From Hyphomicrobiales bacterium (lineage in GTDB: Bacteria; Pseudomonadota; Alphaproteobacteria; Rhizobiales; CAJQND01): a stretch of 56,918 nucleotides of DNA. Within the stretch, counting starts at the first letter, position 1, and every line of letters starts with the position of its first letter. Below the pieces are notes generated by a model. It was not told the DNA's origin, made no database searches, and saw only the letters and a program-made list of their open reading frames with translations. Below, piece by piece: positions 33,560-41,071 of the stretch. The stretch covers positions 1-56,918 of the forward strand of contig JANQOW010000080.1 of assembly GCA_028285595.1 (NCBI GenBank), in the 5' to 3' direction. The position numbers and the translations under genes were made by a program.

Positions 33560-34380
33560 GCCTCGATGCGCTTCTCATGCCCTTCCAGTTTCCGTTCATG
33601 CAGAACGCCTTCTGGATCGCCCTTCTGATCGCCCCGCCCACGGCCCTGCTCTCATGCTTCTTGGTGATGCGGGGCTGGGCGTTGATGGGCGATGCGGTGA
33701 GCCATTCCATCTTGCCCGGTGTGGTGGTGGCCTATTTGGCCGGCATTCCGCTGATCATCGGCGCCTTCGCGGCGGGCATGGCTTGCGCGCTCGCCACCGG
33801 GTATCTCGCTGAAAACAGCCGGGTGAAGCAGGACACGGTGATGGGTGTCGTCTTCTCCGGCATGTTCGCCGTCGGCCTCATCCTGTTCGTGGCCTTCCCG
33901 TCGGACGCGCACCTGGACCATATCCTCTTCGGCAACATGCTGGGCGTGGGGGCAGAGGATCTGTGGACGGCGGGGCTCATCTCGGCCGGGGTATCGGCGG
34001 TCATGATCGTGAAGTGGAAAGACTTCCTCCTCCACGCCTTCGACCCCGCCCAGGCCCAGGCTTCGGGGCTGCCAACTAGTTGGCTTCATTATGGACTACT
34101 GTCCATTCTGTCTTTGACAGTGGTGGCGACGCTCTCGGCCGTGGGGCTGATCTTGGCGGTGGCCTTGCTGGTGACGCCGGGGGCGATTGCGTTTTTGCTG
34201 GTGCGGAGCTTTGGCTGGATGCTGGTGGTGGCGGTGGCCGTGGGGGCGGTGTCGATGCTGGCGGGGGTCTATCTCAGCTTCCACCTGGACGCAGCGCCGG
34301 CGCCGACGATTGTGTTGGTTTTGACTGGGGTGTTTGTGGTGGCGTTTGGGCGGCGGGTTTGGGGGGGCACTAACGTCTGA
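33556..34380 (+). CDS. sitD: Manganese/iron ABC transporter permease
   Basis: The 274-residue protein is the second ABC-3 permease, with GDAVSHSILPGVVVAYLAGI and LSAVGLILAVALLVTPGAIA. It is translationally coupled to sitC. The gene ends just 39 bp before the end of the convergent ThsA gene, which marks the border between core-like GC-rich DNA and the AT-richer defence block. Confidence 0.9.
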   Translation: MSLDALLMPFQFPFMQNAFWIALLIAPPTALLSCFLVMRGWALMGDAVSHSILPGVVVAYLAGIPLIIGAFAAGMACALATGYLAENSRVKQDTVMGVVFSGMFAVGLILFVAFPSDAHLDHILFGNMLGVGAEDLWTAGLISAGVSAVMIVKWKDFLLHAFDPAQAQASGLPTSWLHYGLLSILSLTVVATLSAVGLILAVALLVTPGAIAFLLVRSFGWMLVVAVAVGAVSMLAGVYLSFHLDAAPAPTIVLVLTGVFVVAFGRRVWGGTNV

Positions 34381-34419
34381 AGCGTCTCAAGTGCGGCCCT
34401 TATTCCAACCCAATGAGTA

Positions 34420-35862
34420 TCAGTTTTCTCCTGCAGTCTCGGCCTGCCGAACTAACTTTACCAACGGCTGAAGTAACTCGTTCAGAGATTCGACCGGTTC
34501 ATTTAGTTTTGCGATCAAAGGGATCAAATCGGGCGGTATGCTCGGATAGTCCTCCGGTGCAGCCAAGACCCTATTTGCAAGATCCGCTGCCGTTGAACCG
34601 GTGGCTCCAACGGGCAGGAGCACTAGTCCATTTTCCGCTGCGATCTCAAACTCGGAACACATCCCATTGGCCGGAACGATCCCTTCATCGGTCTTTTTGT
34701 TCCCAAATAGAAACAATGCCGTACCTGCTGAAGGAATGAAGTCACTTCGGTATTTGTGCCAAAGTTCTTCTCGCTTGGCTCTGTCAGCGACGTATTGAGG
34801 AAAAGGCCTAACCAAAAGGTGATCATCAATTTGACGTTCAACGCTACTATAGATTTCCTCTAACGCGCCGGTAAAAAGTGCGTTGCCCACGCCAAGGCCA
34901 AGACCTGTGCTAATTCGCAGAGAATTCTCGACTAGCAGCGAGCCAAGCTTCCTCATAAAACCTATGACGTCTTGTTCGCCCCATGGTTGGAAGTCAGCGG
35001 CGCTAGAAGATATAAAAACTGTCCGCATTCGAAACCGCCGAGCAACCTCTCTAAGCGCTTCTGTGATCTCCTCATACTCATCGAGGAGGATGGCCTGCAC
35101 ATTGAAGCGTTTAAGATCTTCAATCATCAGGCGCTGGCGCGTCAACGCTAGCTCAAAATCTTCTTCGCTCTCTCCTTTTGATTTCGAACGCGTCTTAAAG
35201 AACGCGAAGTGTCGGCGTTGATGTTCCTCGAATGAAACGCGTACTCTAGACAAAATGTAGTCCAGATTGGGATCTGAAAAGCTGAAACCGATGAAAACAA
35301 AAGTCTTTGAAACCAAGTCGCCCGAAAGTGCTGTGACGAAAGCTCCTCGCTTGTTGAAATATTTTTCGTAGTCGTCTTTTGTTATTACCGCTTCGTGGGG
35401 GTGATCCACGTCTCCATGCATCTTGTAAACAACGGCATCTCTCTTCGATCTTGTATTGGCGAGTTGAGTAACCGTATGCTTGACGTCAGGAGTTTTACCG
35501 ACTGCCTTTAGTGACTTTTCTATTAGTTGGTCGTAGTTCGTTGTCCAGTAAACTGGTATGTCCAATTCAGCTAGGATCTTGTGGTTCTCAGTTGGCTCAA
35601 CATCGCGACCCAGAGCGTCCAAGATCGTTTGGTTGATTGTTGCTCTGTTTCGGGTTTCATTGACGTGAAATTGGGCCAAAGCAACAAGATCGGGTTCTTT
35701 CTCGACGTCGAGTTTTAGCTCTTTCGCTATTGGTGCAAGTAGCTCAACCCAGTCAACGTGACCGGCGGCTTTTGACGCGCCTGCGCCGAGAAAAACGGCT
35801 GCATTCTCCGAACGGATCTCTTCAACGAACTTTTCGACGAATACGAGGACTTCTTGCTTCAT
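34420..35862 (-). CDS. thsA: Thoeris effector ThsA (SIR2 + SLOG NADase)
   Basis: The 480-residue protein matches the length and two-domain layout of ThsA. The SIR2-like N-terminal domain has VFLGAGASKAAG, WTTNYDQLIEK (conserved Asn and Asp), KMHGDVDHP (catalytic His) and FIGFSFSDPNLDYIL. The C-terminal SLOG domain begins RTVFISSSAADF and has ISTGLGLGVGNALFTGALEE, the site that binds the cyclic ADP-ribose signal made by ThsB. On activation the SIR2 domain destroys NAD+ and stops phage growth. It is encoded downstream of two ThsB genes on the same strand. Confidence 0.93.
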   Translation of the reverse strand: MKQEVLVFVEKFVEEIRSENAAVFLGAGASKAAGHVDWVELLAPIAKELKLDVEKEPDLVALAQFHVNETRNRATINQTILDALGRDVEPTENHKILAELDIPVYWTTNYDQLIEKSLKAVGKTPDVKHTVTQLANTRSKRDAVVYKMHGDVDHPHEAVITKDDYEKYFNKRGAFVTALSGDLVSKTFVFIGFSFSDPNLDYILSRVRVSFEEHQRRHFAFFKTRSKSKGESEEDFELALTRQRLMIEDLKRFNVQAILLDEYEEITEALREVARRFRMRTVFISSSAADFQPWGEQDVIGFMRKLGSLLVENSLRISTGLGLGVGNALFTGALEEIYSSVERQIDDHLLVRPFPQYVADRAKREELWHKYRSDFIPSAGTALFLFGNKKTDEGIVPANGMCSEFEIAAENGLVLLPVGATGSTAADLANRVLAAPEDYPSIPPDLIPLIAKLNEPVESLNELLQPLVKLVRQAETAGEN

Positions 35863-35940
35863 GCTTTTTCCTAATCTCTACGACCTCAATGATTTGATGG
35901 AATTGAGGTTTTTGTATCGATCAATCGGACGAATGCATGC

Positions 35941-36447
35941 TCATTTATAACTCGCACGGTTCTTGATGGCTTCTTCAATCCAGTCATCGATCCCGTTTTG
36001 AATTGAAGCGTAGACATCTTTGGAAGTGCTCCCAGACGGGTTCTTCAATGTCGGCGCGGTGCCGAGGGTCACGGTTTTTCCCTCTTCAGTTACCTTTAGA
36101 TTTGTAAAAGGACTATTGCCCTTCTGTGATGTACTTCCATTGAGGTCCTTCAGCCCATGAATGTGGATACCGAGAACGCCCTTTTTCTCTTCCCAAGCCT
36201 TCCTTATCTCATACTTTACCCATGGCCTGGTCGCTGTCTCACTCCCAACCAAAACAACCAGGCACGACTTGCCTGACATATTGTCGTTTATCCACTTCTT
36301 TATTGCTTCATCGCCTGTCTTCTTGATCTCTTCCCATCGATTTGGGGTTACAGGGCTATTCCCGTCCAGCGAGTTCATGTTCCGAACTTGTTGGGTCCTT
36401 GAGTGATCGTTTTTAAAGTGAAAGCTGAAGAATACACGTCGAGCCAT
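35941..36447 (-). CDS. thsB: Thoeris TIR-like sensor ThsB (1)
   Basis: The 168-residue protein closely follows the Bacillus ThsB pattern: ARRVFFSFHFKND at the N-terminus, RWEEIKKTGDEAIKKWIND, SCLVVLVGSETATRPWVKYE with the expected catalytic Glu, and GVLGIHIHGLKDLNG. ThsB senses phage and makes a cyclic ADP-ribose isomer that activates ThsA. It lies 78 bp before thsA and 50 bp after the second ThsB gene. Confidence 0.92.
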   Translation of the reverse strand: MARRVFFSFHFKNDHSRTQQVRNMNSLDGNSPVTPNRWEEIKKTGDEAIKKWINDNMSGKSCLVVLVGSETATRPWVKYEIRKAWEEKKGVLGIHIHGLKDLNGSTSQKGNSPFTNLKVTEEGKTVTLGTAPTLKNPSGSTSKDVYASIQNGIDDWIEEAIKNRASYK

Positions 36448-36497
36448 ATCTTACCCTATTTTTCGAATGCCCGTGCTTGGTGGGACTGGCTTATCCT

Positions 36498-36869
36498 TCA
36501 ATTGAGGATTTTGGCCAAGTTATCCCAGTTCCAACGGTACAACTGGCCAGCCCCTTTTACGGGCGTGTACGTTCCCTCGCGGTAGCCTATAATCTGAACG
36601 ACCCGTTTCCCCTGTTCACGTGCCATTCTGATTTCCTTCAGCACACCAGGAGCTCTGTATGTTTGTGGACCGACCATCACGAGAACCACCTTGGCCCTTG
36701 CGATGGCGTTAGCCGCTTTTTGCTCCCAATTCCTCTCGGGGGCGGCTTCCTTAAGGGAATGATCGACCACCTCAAAAGGTGAATCTGGACGGCGTGCTTG
36801 TTGGATGATGAAATCTTTCAACTTGCGATCATTGTCAAAATCAAAACTCACAAAAATCGGTGTTTTCAA
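36498..36869 (-). CDS. thsB: Thoeris TIR-like sensor ThsB (2)
   Basis: This 123-residue protein belongs to the same TIR-like DUF1863 group but to a different branch: KTPIFVSFDFDNDRKLKDF, DHSLKEAAPERNWEQKA, KVVLVMVGPQTYRAPGVLKE and YRWNWDNL at the end. The start is a TTG at 36869, fixed by a perfect AGGAGG 6 bases upstream; a second TTG at 36902 would add 11 residues. Upstream DNA is very AT-rich with a TATAAT on the minus strand (36933-36928). Several ThsB proteins per system are known to broaden phage recognition. Confidence 0.85.
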   Translation of the reverse strand: MKTPIFVSFDFDNDRKLKDFIIQQARRPDSPFEVVDHSLKEAAPERNWEQKAANAIARAKVVLVMVGPQTYRAPGVLKEIRMAREQGKRVVQIIGYREGTYTPVKGAGQLYRWNWDNLAKILN

Positions 36870-36981
36870 ACCCCATCCTCCTCTTCGTAAATTTTCTTTC
36901 AAAAATTTTTTTTTGGAGTATGGTTTTATTATAAATAACTTACAATATAAAATTTGTTTTTGTTTCAGTTTCGAGAATTGA

Positions 36982-37446
36982 TTAGCTATCTAAATTTTGC
37001 GATTGTGCTTTTCGTCTTTTGAAGCCGTGACCAGGCGGGGCAAGAACAAAAAATTCTATACCGTAGTAATCATTCTTGACGAAGAGACGATAAAGCTCAG
37101 CTGCTATGTCCACATTGTTGCTAAGCAAGTCGCGATGTAGTTCGCTGGCTAACTCGCGGCCACAATATCCAACGTGCCATTCCTTGAACTGAGGTTGTCC
37201 GAACCATCTGGGCACCTCAGCGAAGCCATGCACCTTGATTGCATTCGGGTCAGCTGGGTTATCTGGCTCCAAGACCAGTTCCAAGCCGTACTCCAATTTC
37301 TTTTTCTCAGCTTTTCTTACGGCCTTTGCAAACTTTCGAACATCGGGTTTCCGAAACTGAATGCCCACTACAGACACCAAAAGACTGGTTTGAACCCATT
37401 CTCCGTCCGGTTGATATCTGTCAGTGCCAAATCTCTCCCAGCTCAT
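36982..37446 (-). CDS. HIRAN-domain protein
   Basis: About 154 residues from the ATG at 37446 (a TTG at 37506 would add 20). The middle shows the HIRAN pattern: SVVGIQFRKPDVRKFAK, LELVLEPDNPADPNAIKVHG and WHVGYCGRELASELHRDL. HIRAN domains bind DNA ends or stalled forks in eukaryotic HLTF and occur as small stand-alone proteins in bacteria, often near defence or repair genes. It lies 112 bp upstream of the ThsB pair on the same strand and in the same AT-rich block, so it could be an accessory gene or an unrelated passenger. Confidence 0.75.
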   Translation of the reverse strand: MSWERFGTDRYQPDGEWVQTSLLVSVVGIQFRKPDVRKFAKAVRKAEKKKLEYGLELVLEPDNPADPNAIKVHGFAEVPRWFGQPQFKEWHVGYCGRELASELHRDLLSNNVDIAAELYRLFVKNDYYGIEFFVLAPPGHGFKRRKAQSQNLDS

Positions 37447-37534
37447 GTTGATCACCTGACCTGCAAGTTCGATTCGTTCGCATGATTCCACAACTCTCCC
37501 TTGCAACCAACCTCAATCTCCCTTAAACTCCCAG

Positions 37535-37579
37535 TTGCAAAGTGCAACGGCACCTGCGTGTGGTACCAGCACACACAGG
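37535..37579. other. Pair of adjacent hairpins
   Basis: TTGCA-AAG-TGCAA (37535-37547) is followed by a 10-bp stem CCTGCGTGTG/CACACACAGG with a 7-base loop (37553-37579, one G-T pair). They stand 36 bases before a strong-looking ribosome site at 37603-37607. A structured leader or small RNA is possible. Confidence 0.35.
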
Positions 37580-37614
37580 CGCCTAACCAGACCGGAACCA
37601 CTAGGAGATCCAGT

Positions 37615-37797
37615 ATGGCTGGCATTCGTGTAGCCGTTTGCGGGTGCGCACGCAACGGTTGTTCTTTGGCCCTCAGCGCACCCCCTTCCCAAACCGCCCA
37701 GACCCCACCTGCGCCCACGCGGCATGCACTGGCCCCCCAGCTCGCACAGCCCGTGGCACGTGGTGGGGCCCGGCGGGGCGTGCGAGGGGCGTGCTGA
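37615..37797 (+). CDS. Possible short protein, 60 residues, four Cys
   Basis: The ATG at 37615 has AGGAG seven bases upstream and opens 60 codons (MAGIRVAVCGCARNGCSLAL at the N-terminus, then Pro/Ala/Arg-rich). There are Cys at 9, 11, 16 and 60. The rest looks like translated GC-rich non-coding DNA. I keep it only because of the ribosome site and the hairpins before it. Confidence 0.22.
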   Translation: MAGIRVAVCGCARNGCSLALSAPPSQTAQTPPAPTRHALAPQLAQPVARGGARRGVRGAC

Positions 37798-37997
37798 GGC
37801 AGGCCGGGCATCCCCCGCCTTGGCCTTGCGCCGGAGAGGAGCGAAGCCGTTGTGCTTTGTAGTTTGGGTTTATTTCGCTCACGGCAGTTTTCGCGTACGC
37901 GAAAACGCCTGCGCGGGCGCGCGGCACTTTAAGAGCGATCAGCTTATCCGTGCTCGCCCCGCTCCGCGCGGGCTGATCTTGTGCCGCGGCGGGCGGT

Positions 37998-38328
37998 CGC
38001 CCTTGCCTCAGGCCTTTGGCCTTCGGTTTCGTCTCCCCACTAACACCCGTCATCCCTGCGAAAGCAGGGACCCAGGGCGGCTGGCTCTTGAGTTCGCGTC
38101 TCCTGGGTCCCGGATATTTGCTGGCGCAAATTCCGGGATGACGGTGGTGGGGGAGAGGCGCCCTTGCCTCAGGCCTTTGGCCTTCGGTTCCGGTTCCCCA
38201 CTAACACCCGTCATCCCTGCGAAAGCAGGGATCCAGAGCGGCTGGCTCTTGAGTTTGCAGCTCCTGGGTCCCGGATATTTGCTGGCGCAAATTCCGGGAT
38301 GACGGTGGTGGGGGAGGGGCGCCCTTGC
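37998..38328. repeat. 161-bp tandem duplication containing two REP-like elements
   Basis: A unit starting CGCCCTTGCCTCAGGCCTTT occurs at 37998 and again at 38159, and its first nine bases appear a third time at 38320, so the period is exactly 161. Each unit contains one 96-bp REP-like element (38048-38143 and 38209-38304) with ends CGTCATCCCTGC and CCGGGATGACG, an inner hairpin CCCTGCGAAAGCAGGG, and a second hairpin around GATATTTGCTGGCGCAAATT. The copies differ at only a handful of positions. Confidence 0.9.
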
Positions 38329-38367
38329 TAACGCGGGGAGGGGACCAACCCATGCGGGCCTCAGGTT

Positions 38368-38552
38368 GTGCCACTAAATGTGCAGCTCTGCGAAACGAAC
38401 CCAATTTCGCGTAACCCCCTGAACCAAATGCCAAATCAGCGCTATTTGGCCATTTGGTGCAGCCGATTGGTGCCACTTGAGGGCAGACTATCCGAACGAA
38501 CCCATTTTCGCGTAAACCCCTGACCCCAAAGCGAAATCAGCGCTATTTGGCC
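38368..38552. repeat. 101-bp tandem duplication
   Basis: The 58-bp core AACGAACCCA...GCTATTTGGCC at 38394-38451 recurs at 38495-38552 with few mismatches, and the 26 bases before it (from GTGCCACT) recur with more changes. The period is about 101 bases. It lies directly downstream of the outer-membrane protein gene, which converges on this gap. Confidence 0.85.
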
Positions 38553-38591
38553 TTAGTGGTTGAGTTTCGACGCCCGGTCGCGCGGCGGGGC

Positions 38592-39254
38592 TCAATTGAA
38601 GTGGATGTTCAGGCCCCAGCGGATGAGATGCAGCCCGTCAAAGCCGAAGTTGCCTCTGTCGGCAGTGTTGACCAAGACGCCCCGCCGGTTGAGGTCCACG
38701 CCCACATAGAGATACTCCACCTTGGTGGACATCCAGTCGGTGCCGAACAGATAGCCCTCAATGCCGCCGCCCACGGTGAAGGTGGCTTCCACAGGCTGGG
38801 TTTTCTCGCCCGCGCCCCCATTATTCTGAATGCCGAGCCAGACCAAGGCGGCGCCGCCCGTGGCATAGGCGGCAAACTGACGGTCTTCACCGAACAGAAC
38901 GCCAACCCGTGCCCGGGCCGTCACCACCCCGTCTGTCTCGACGGTCACGTTGCAGGCGCCATTGCAGGTCGCTGTGTCCTGCATCCCCAGCGTCTGCCCG
39001 TCCGCCTCAAGGCCCCACAGCCACATGTCGTTGGTCCAGTTGACGCCCGCGTTCACCCCGGCCCCCGGCCCATCCAGATCAAAATCCGGCTGCGCCACAC
39101 CGTTATAGACAAAGGTGCCGTTCATGATGCCGTAAGCAGAAAACAAGCCGCCATAAATGCCGTCAAACCGCGGCGGTTCCCCGTCCGCCTGCGCGTTCAA
39201 ACTCATGCCGAGAAAAGACAGGGCAGCCAATGTTGTGATCAGGAGCTTTCGCAT
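38592..39254 (-). CDS. Outer-membrane beta-barrel protein
   Basis: The 220-residue protein starts at ATG 39254 with a Sec signal peptide (RKLLITTLAALSFLGMSLNA-QA). The mature part has alternating hydrophobic strands, YGGLFSAYGIMNGTFVYNG, VNAGVNWTNDMWLWGLEADG, and ends in a typical terminal strand LIRWGLNIHFN. It resembles small eight-stranded porin-like or Omp25/31-type barrels of alphaproteobacteria. No enzyme motif is seen. Confidence 0.82.
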   Translation of the reverse strand: MRKLLITTLAALSFLGMSLNAQADGEPPRFDGIYGGLFSAYGIMNGTFVYNGVAQPDFDLDGPGAGVNAGVNWTNDMWLWGLEADGQTLGMQDTATCNGACNVTVETDGVVTARARVGVLFGEDRQFAAYATGGAALVWLGIQNNGGAGEKTQPVEATFTVGGGIEGYLFGTDWMSTKVEYLYVGVDLNRRGVLVNTADRGNFGFDGLHLIRWGLNIHFN

Positions 39255-39409
39255 CGTCAACTCGTCCCCAAAAAGGTCCAACGACCTAAAGGCTAATGCG
39301 AAAGATTTCTGGACGCCACAATTTGGTCGAGCTTTGGCCCTGGTTTTTGCTCGATGTTGCAATCAGGTAACATGCCCTTTTGAGGGTGGGGGCACCCCAC
39401 CGACCCGCT

Positions 39410-39480
39410 CCCCTGCGAAAGCAGGGGCCCATGGCTCTTCCCTATCCCTTGGCTGAGAAGGTCCCTGCTTTCGCAGGGAT
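39410..39480. repeat. Paired hairpins related to the REP-like element
   Basis: CCCCTGCGAAAGCAGGGG at 39410-39427 and CCCTGCTTTCGCAGGG at 39463-39478 are each self-complementary and also pair with each other. The hairpin sequence is the same as the inner hairpin of the REP-like elements at 38048 and 38209. It directly follows the phosphomannomutase stop codon and may end that transcript. Confidence 0.7.
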
Positions 39481-39486
39481 GTCACC

Positions 39487-40986
39487 TCAGATCTTCTGGT
39501 TATACTCACCCACCGCCTCATACCCGGCCAGGTGCATATCGATGTTCTTAAACATCGCCTGCATGTTCTCTTCCGCCGTGGGGCTTTCGCAGACGATCAC
39601 CAGCTCCGGCTTGTTCGACGAGGCCCGCACCAGCCCCCATGTGCCGTCCTGCAGCACCACGCGCACGCCGTTTACAGTGATCAGCTCGCGGATCGGCTGG
39701 CCCGCCACGCGCTCGCCGTTCGAGGCCATGCGCTGGTAGTGCTTCCTCACCTTCTCCACCACCTCATACTTCTCCTCATCGGCACAATGCGGCGACATGG
39801 TGGGCGTGCCCCAGGTCTGGGGCAGGTCGCGGTAAAGGTCCGCCATGGTCTTGTCCCCCGCCCGGTCCAGCATGCGCGCCACCGCGATGGCCGAGACCAG
39901 GCCGTCATCATAGCCAAGCCCCAAAGGCTCGCGGAAGAAGAAGTGGCCGGACTTCTCAAAGCCGACGATGGCGCCGAGCTCCGTGGTGCGGCGCTTGATG
40001 TAGCTGTGGCCGGTCTTCCAATAATCGGTCTTGGCCCCATTGGCCTGGAGCACCGGGTCCGTCAGGAACAGACCCGTGGACTTCACATCCACCACGAAGC
40101 GCGCATCGGGCGTCTGGGCGGAGATATCGCGGGCCAGCATGACGCCCACCTTATCGGCGAAGATCTCATTGCCCTCATTGTCGACGACGCCGCAGCGGTC
40201 GCCGTCCCCGTCAAAGCCAAGGCCCACATCGGCGCCGGTTTCCAGCACCTTGTCGCGCATGGCGTGGAGCATCTCCATGTCTTCCGGGTTGGGGTTATAG
40301 CGCGGGAAGGTGTGGTCAAGCTCGGCATCCAGCGGGATCACCTCAAGGCCCACCCGCTCCAGAACCTCCGGCGCGAAGGCGCCTGCCGTGCCGTTGCCGC
40401 AGGCGGCGACCACCTTCAGCTTGCGTTTGATGGGCCCGTCCTTGACGAGGTCGGCCATATAGCGTTCCGCCATATCGGTCACATGGTTGAGGGCGCCGCC
40501 GGAGCGGTATTCCCAGGCGCCGGCCAGCACGATCTCCTTCAGCGCGCCCATCTCCTCAGGGCCAAAGGTCAGCGGGCGCTCGCAGCCCATCTTCACCCCC
40601 GTCCAGCCATTGTCGTTGTGGCTGGCGGTGACCATGGCGACCGCCGGAACGTCGAGAGCGAACTGGGCGAAATAGGCCATGGGCGAGAGCGCCAGGCCAA
40701 TGTCGTGGACCGTGCAGCCCGCGGCCATGAGGCCTGAGGTGAGGGCCATCTTGATGGAGGCCGAATAGCCGCGGAAGTCATGGCCCACCACGATGTGCGG
40801 GCTCACGCCGCGCTGGTGCAGGTAGGTGCCGAGGCCGAGCCCCAGCGCCTGGATGCCGTTCAGGTTGATCTCCTCTTCAAACAGCCAGCGGGCGTCATAT
40901 TCGCGAAAGCCGGTGGGCTTCACGAGCGCCAGGCGCTCATAGTCGGGCGTGTTGGGGCGGAGGTCTGTGCGGGGGGCTGCAAGCAT
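39487..40986 (-). CDS. Phosphomannomutase/phosphoglucomutase
   Basis: The 499-residue protein is an alpha-D-phosphohexomutase. VTASHNDNGWTGVKM holds the phosphoserine, GFDGDGDRCGVVD the Mg2+-binding loop, FEKSGHFFF the sugar-binding loop, and VRASSNKPELVIVCES the phosphate-binding domain 4. The enzyme interconverts mannose-6-P and mannose-1-P or the glucose equivalents for surface polysaccharide synthesis. It is monocistronic, with a REP-type hairpin at its 3' end. Confidence 0.92.
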   Translation of the reverse strand: MLAAPRTDLRPNTPDYERLALVKPTGFREYDARWLFEEEINLNGIQALGLGLGTYLHQRGVSPHIVVGHDFRGYSASIKMALTSGLMAAGCTVHDIGLALSPMAYFAQFALDVPAVAMVTASHNDNGWTGVKMGCERPLTFGPEEMGALKEIVLAGAWEYRSGGALNHVTDMAERYMADLVKDGPIKRKLKVVAACGNGTAGAFAPEVLERVGLEVIPLDAELDHTFPRYNPNPEDMEMLHAMRDKVLETGADVGLGFDGDGDRCGVVDNEGNEIFADKVGVMLARDISAQTPDARFVVDVKSTGLFLTDPVLQANGAKTDYWKTGHSYIKRRTTELGAIVGFEKSGHFFFREPLGLGYDDGLVSAIAVARMLDRAGDKTMADLYRDLPQTWGTPTMSPHCADEEKYEVVEKVRKHYQRMASNGERVAGQPIRELITVNGVRVVLQDGTWGLVRASSNKPELVIVCESPTAEENMQAMFKNIDMHLAGYEAVGEYNQKI

Positions 40987-41071
40987 GTGAAAAGATCCTC
41001 AAACGGGGGCTAGGGCGCCAGCTTATACACGAAAACACGAAACGCGTGCGGCGATGCAAGATCGGGGCCGG

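Larger units (their letters stand above)
34420..37446. other. AT-richer defence block (Thoeris plus HIRAN gene)
   Basis: From about 34,390 to 37,500 the base composition drops clearly below that of the surrounding DNA, and codon use shifts to A/T endings. All four genes are on the minus strand and none resembles housekeeping genes. No integrase, tRNA or direct-repeat boundary was found, so the mode of arrival is unknown; the right side is a 1.1-kb repeat-rich gap. Confidence 0.65.
37447..38591. other. 1.1-kb non-coding gap with hairpins and tandem duplications
   Basis: This stretch contains no convincing gene of normal size. It holds two adjacent hairpins (37535-37579), one weak short reading frame (37615-37797), a 161-bp tandem duplication carrying REP-like elements (37998-38328) and a 101-bp tandem duplication (38368-38552). 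All longer reading frames run through repeats and have no family features. Confidence 0.6.

Noticed and set aside
37998..38552. CRISPR array
   Set aside because: The repeats are two copies each with periods of 161 and about 101 bases and the whole unit is conserved, including what would be spacers. No cas gene is present.
34381..38591. Integrative element with tRNA or att sites
   Set aside because: I looked for an integrase, a tRNA gene and flanking direct repeats around the AT-rich block and found none, so only horizontal origin by composition is suggested.
39532..40737. 401-residue plus-strand frame across the phosphomannomutase gene
   Set aside because: Complete overlap with a well-supported mutase gene on the other strand; the translation is His/Arg/Ala-rich without motifs.
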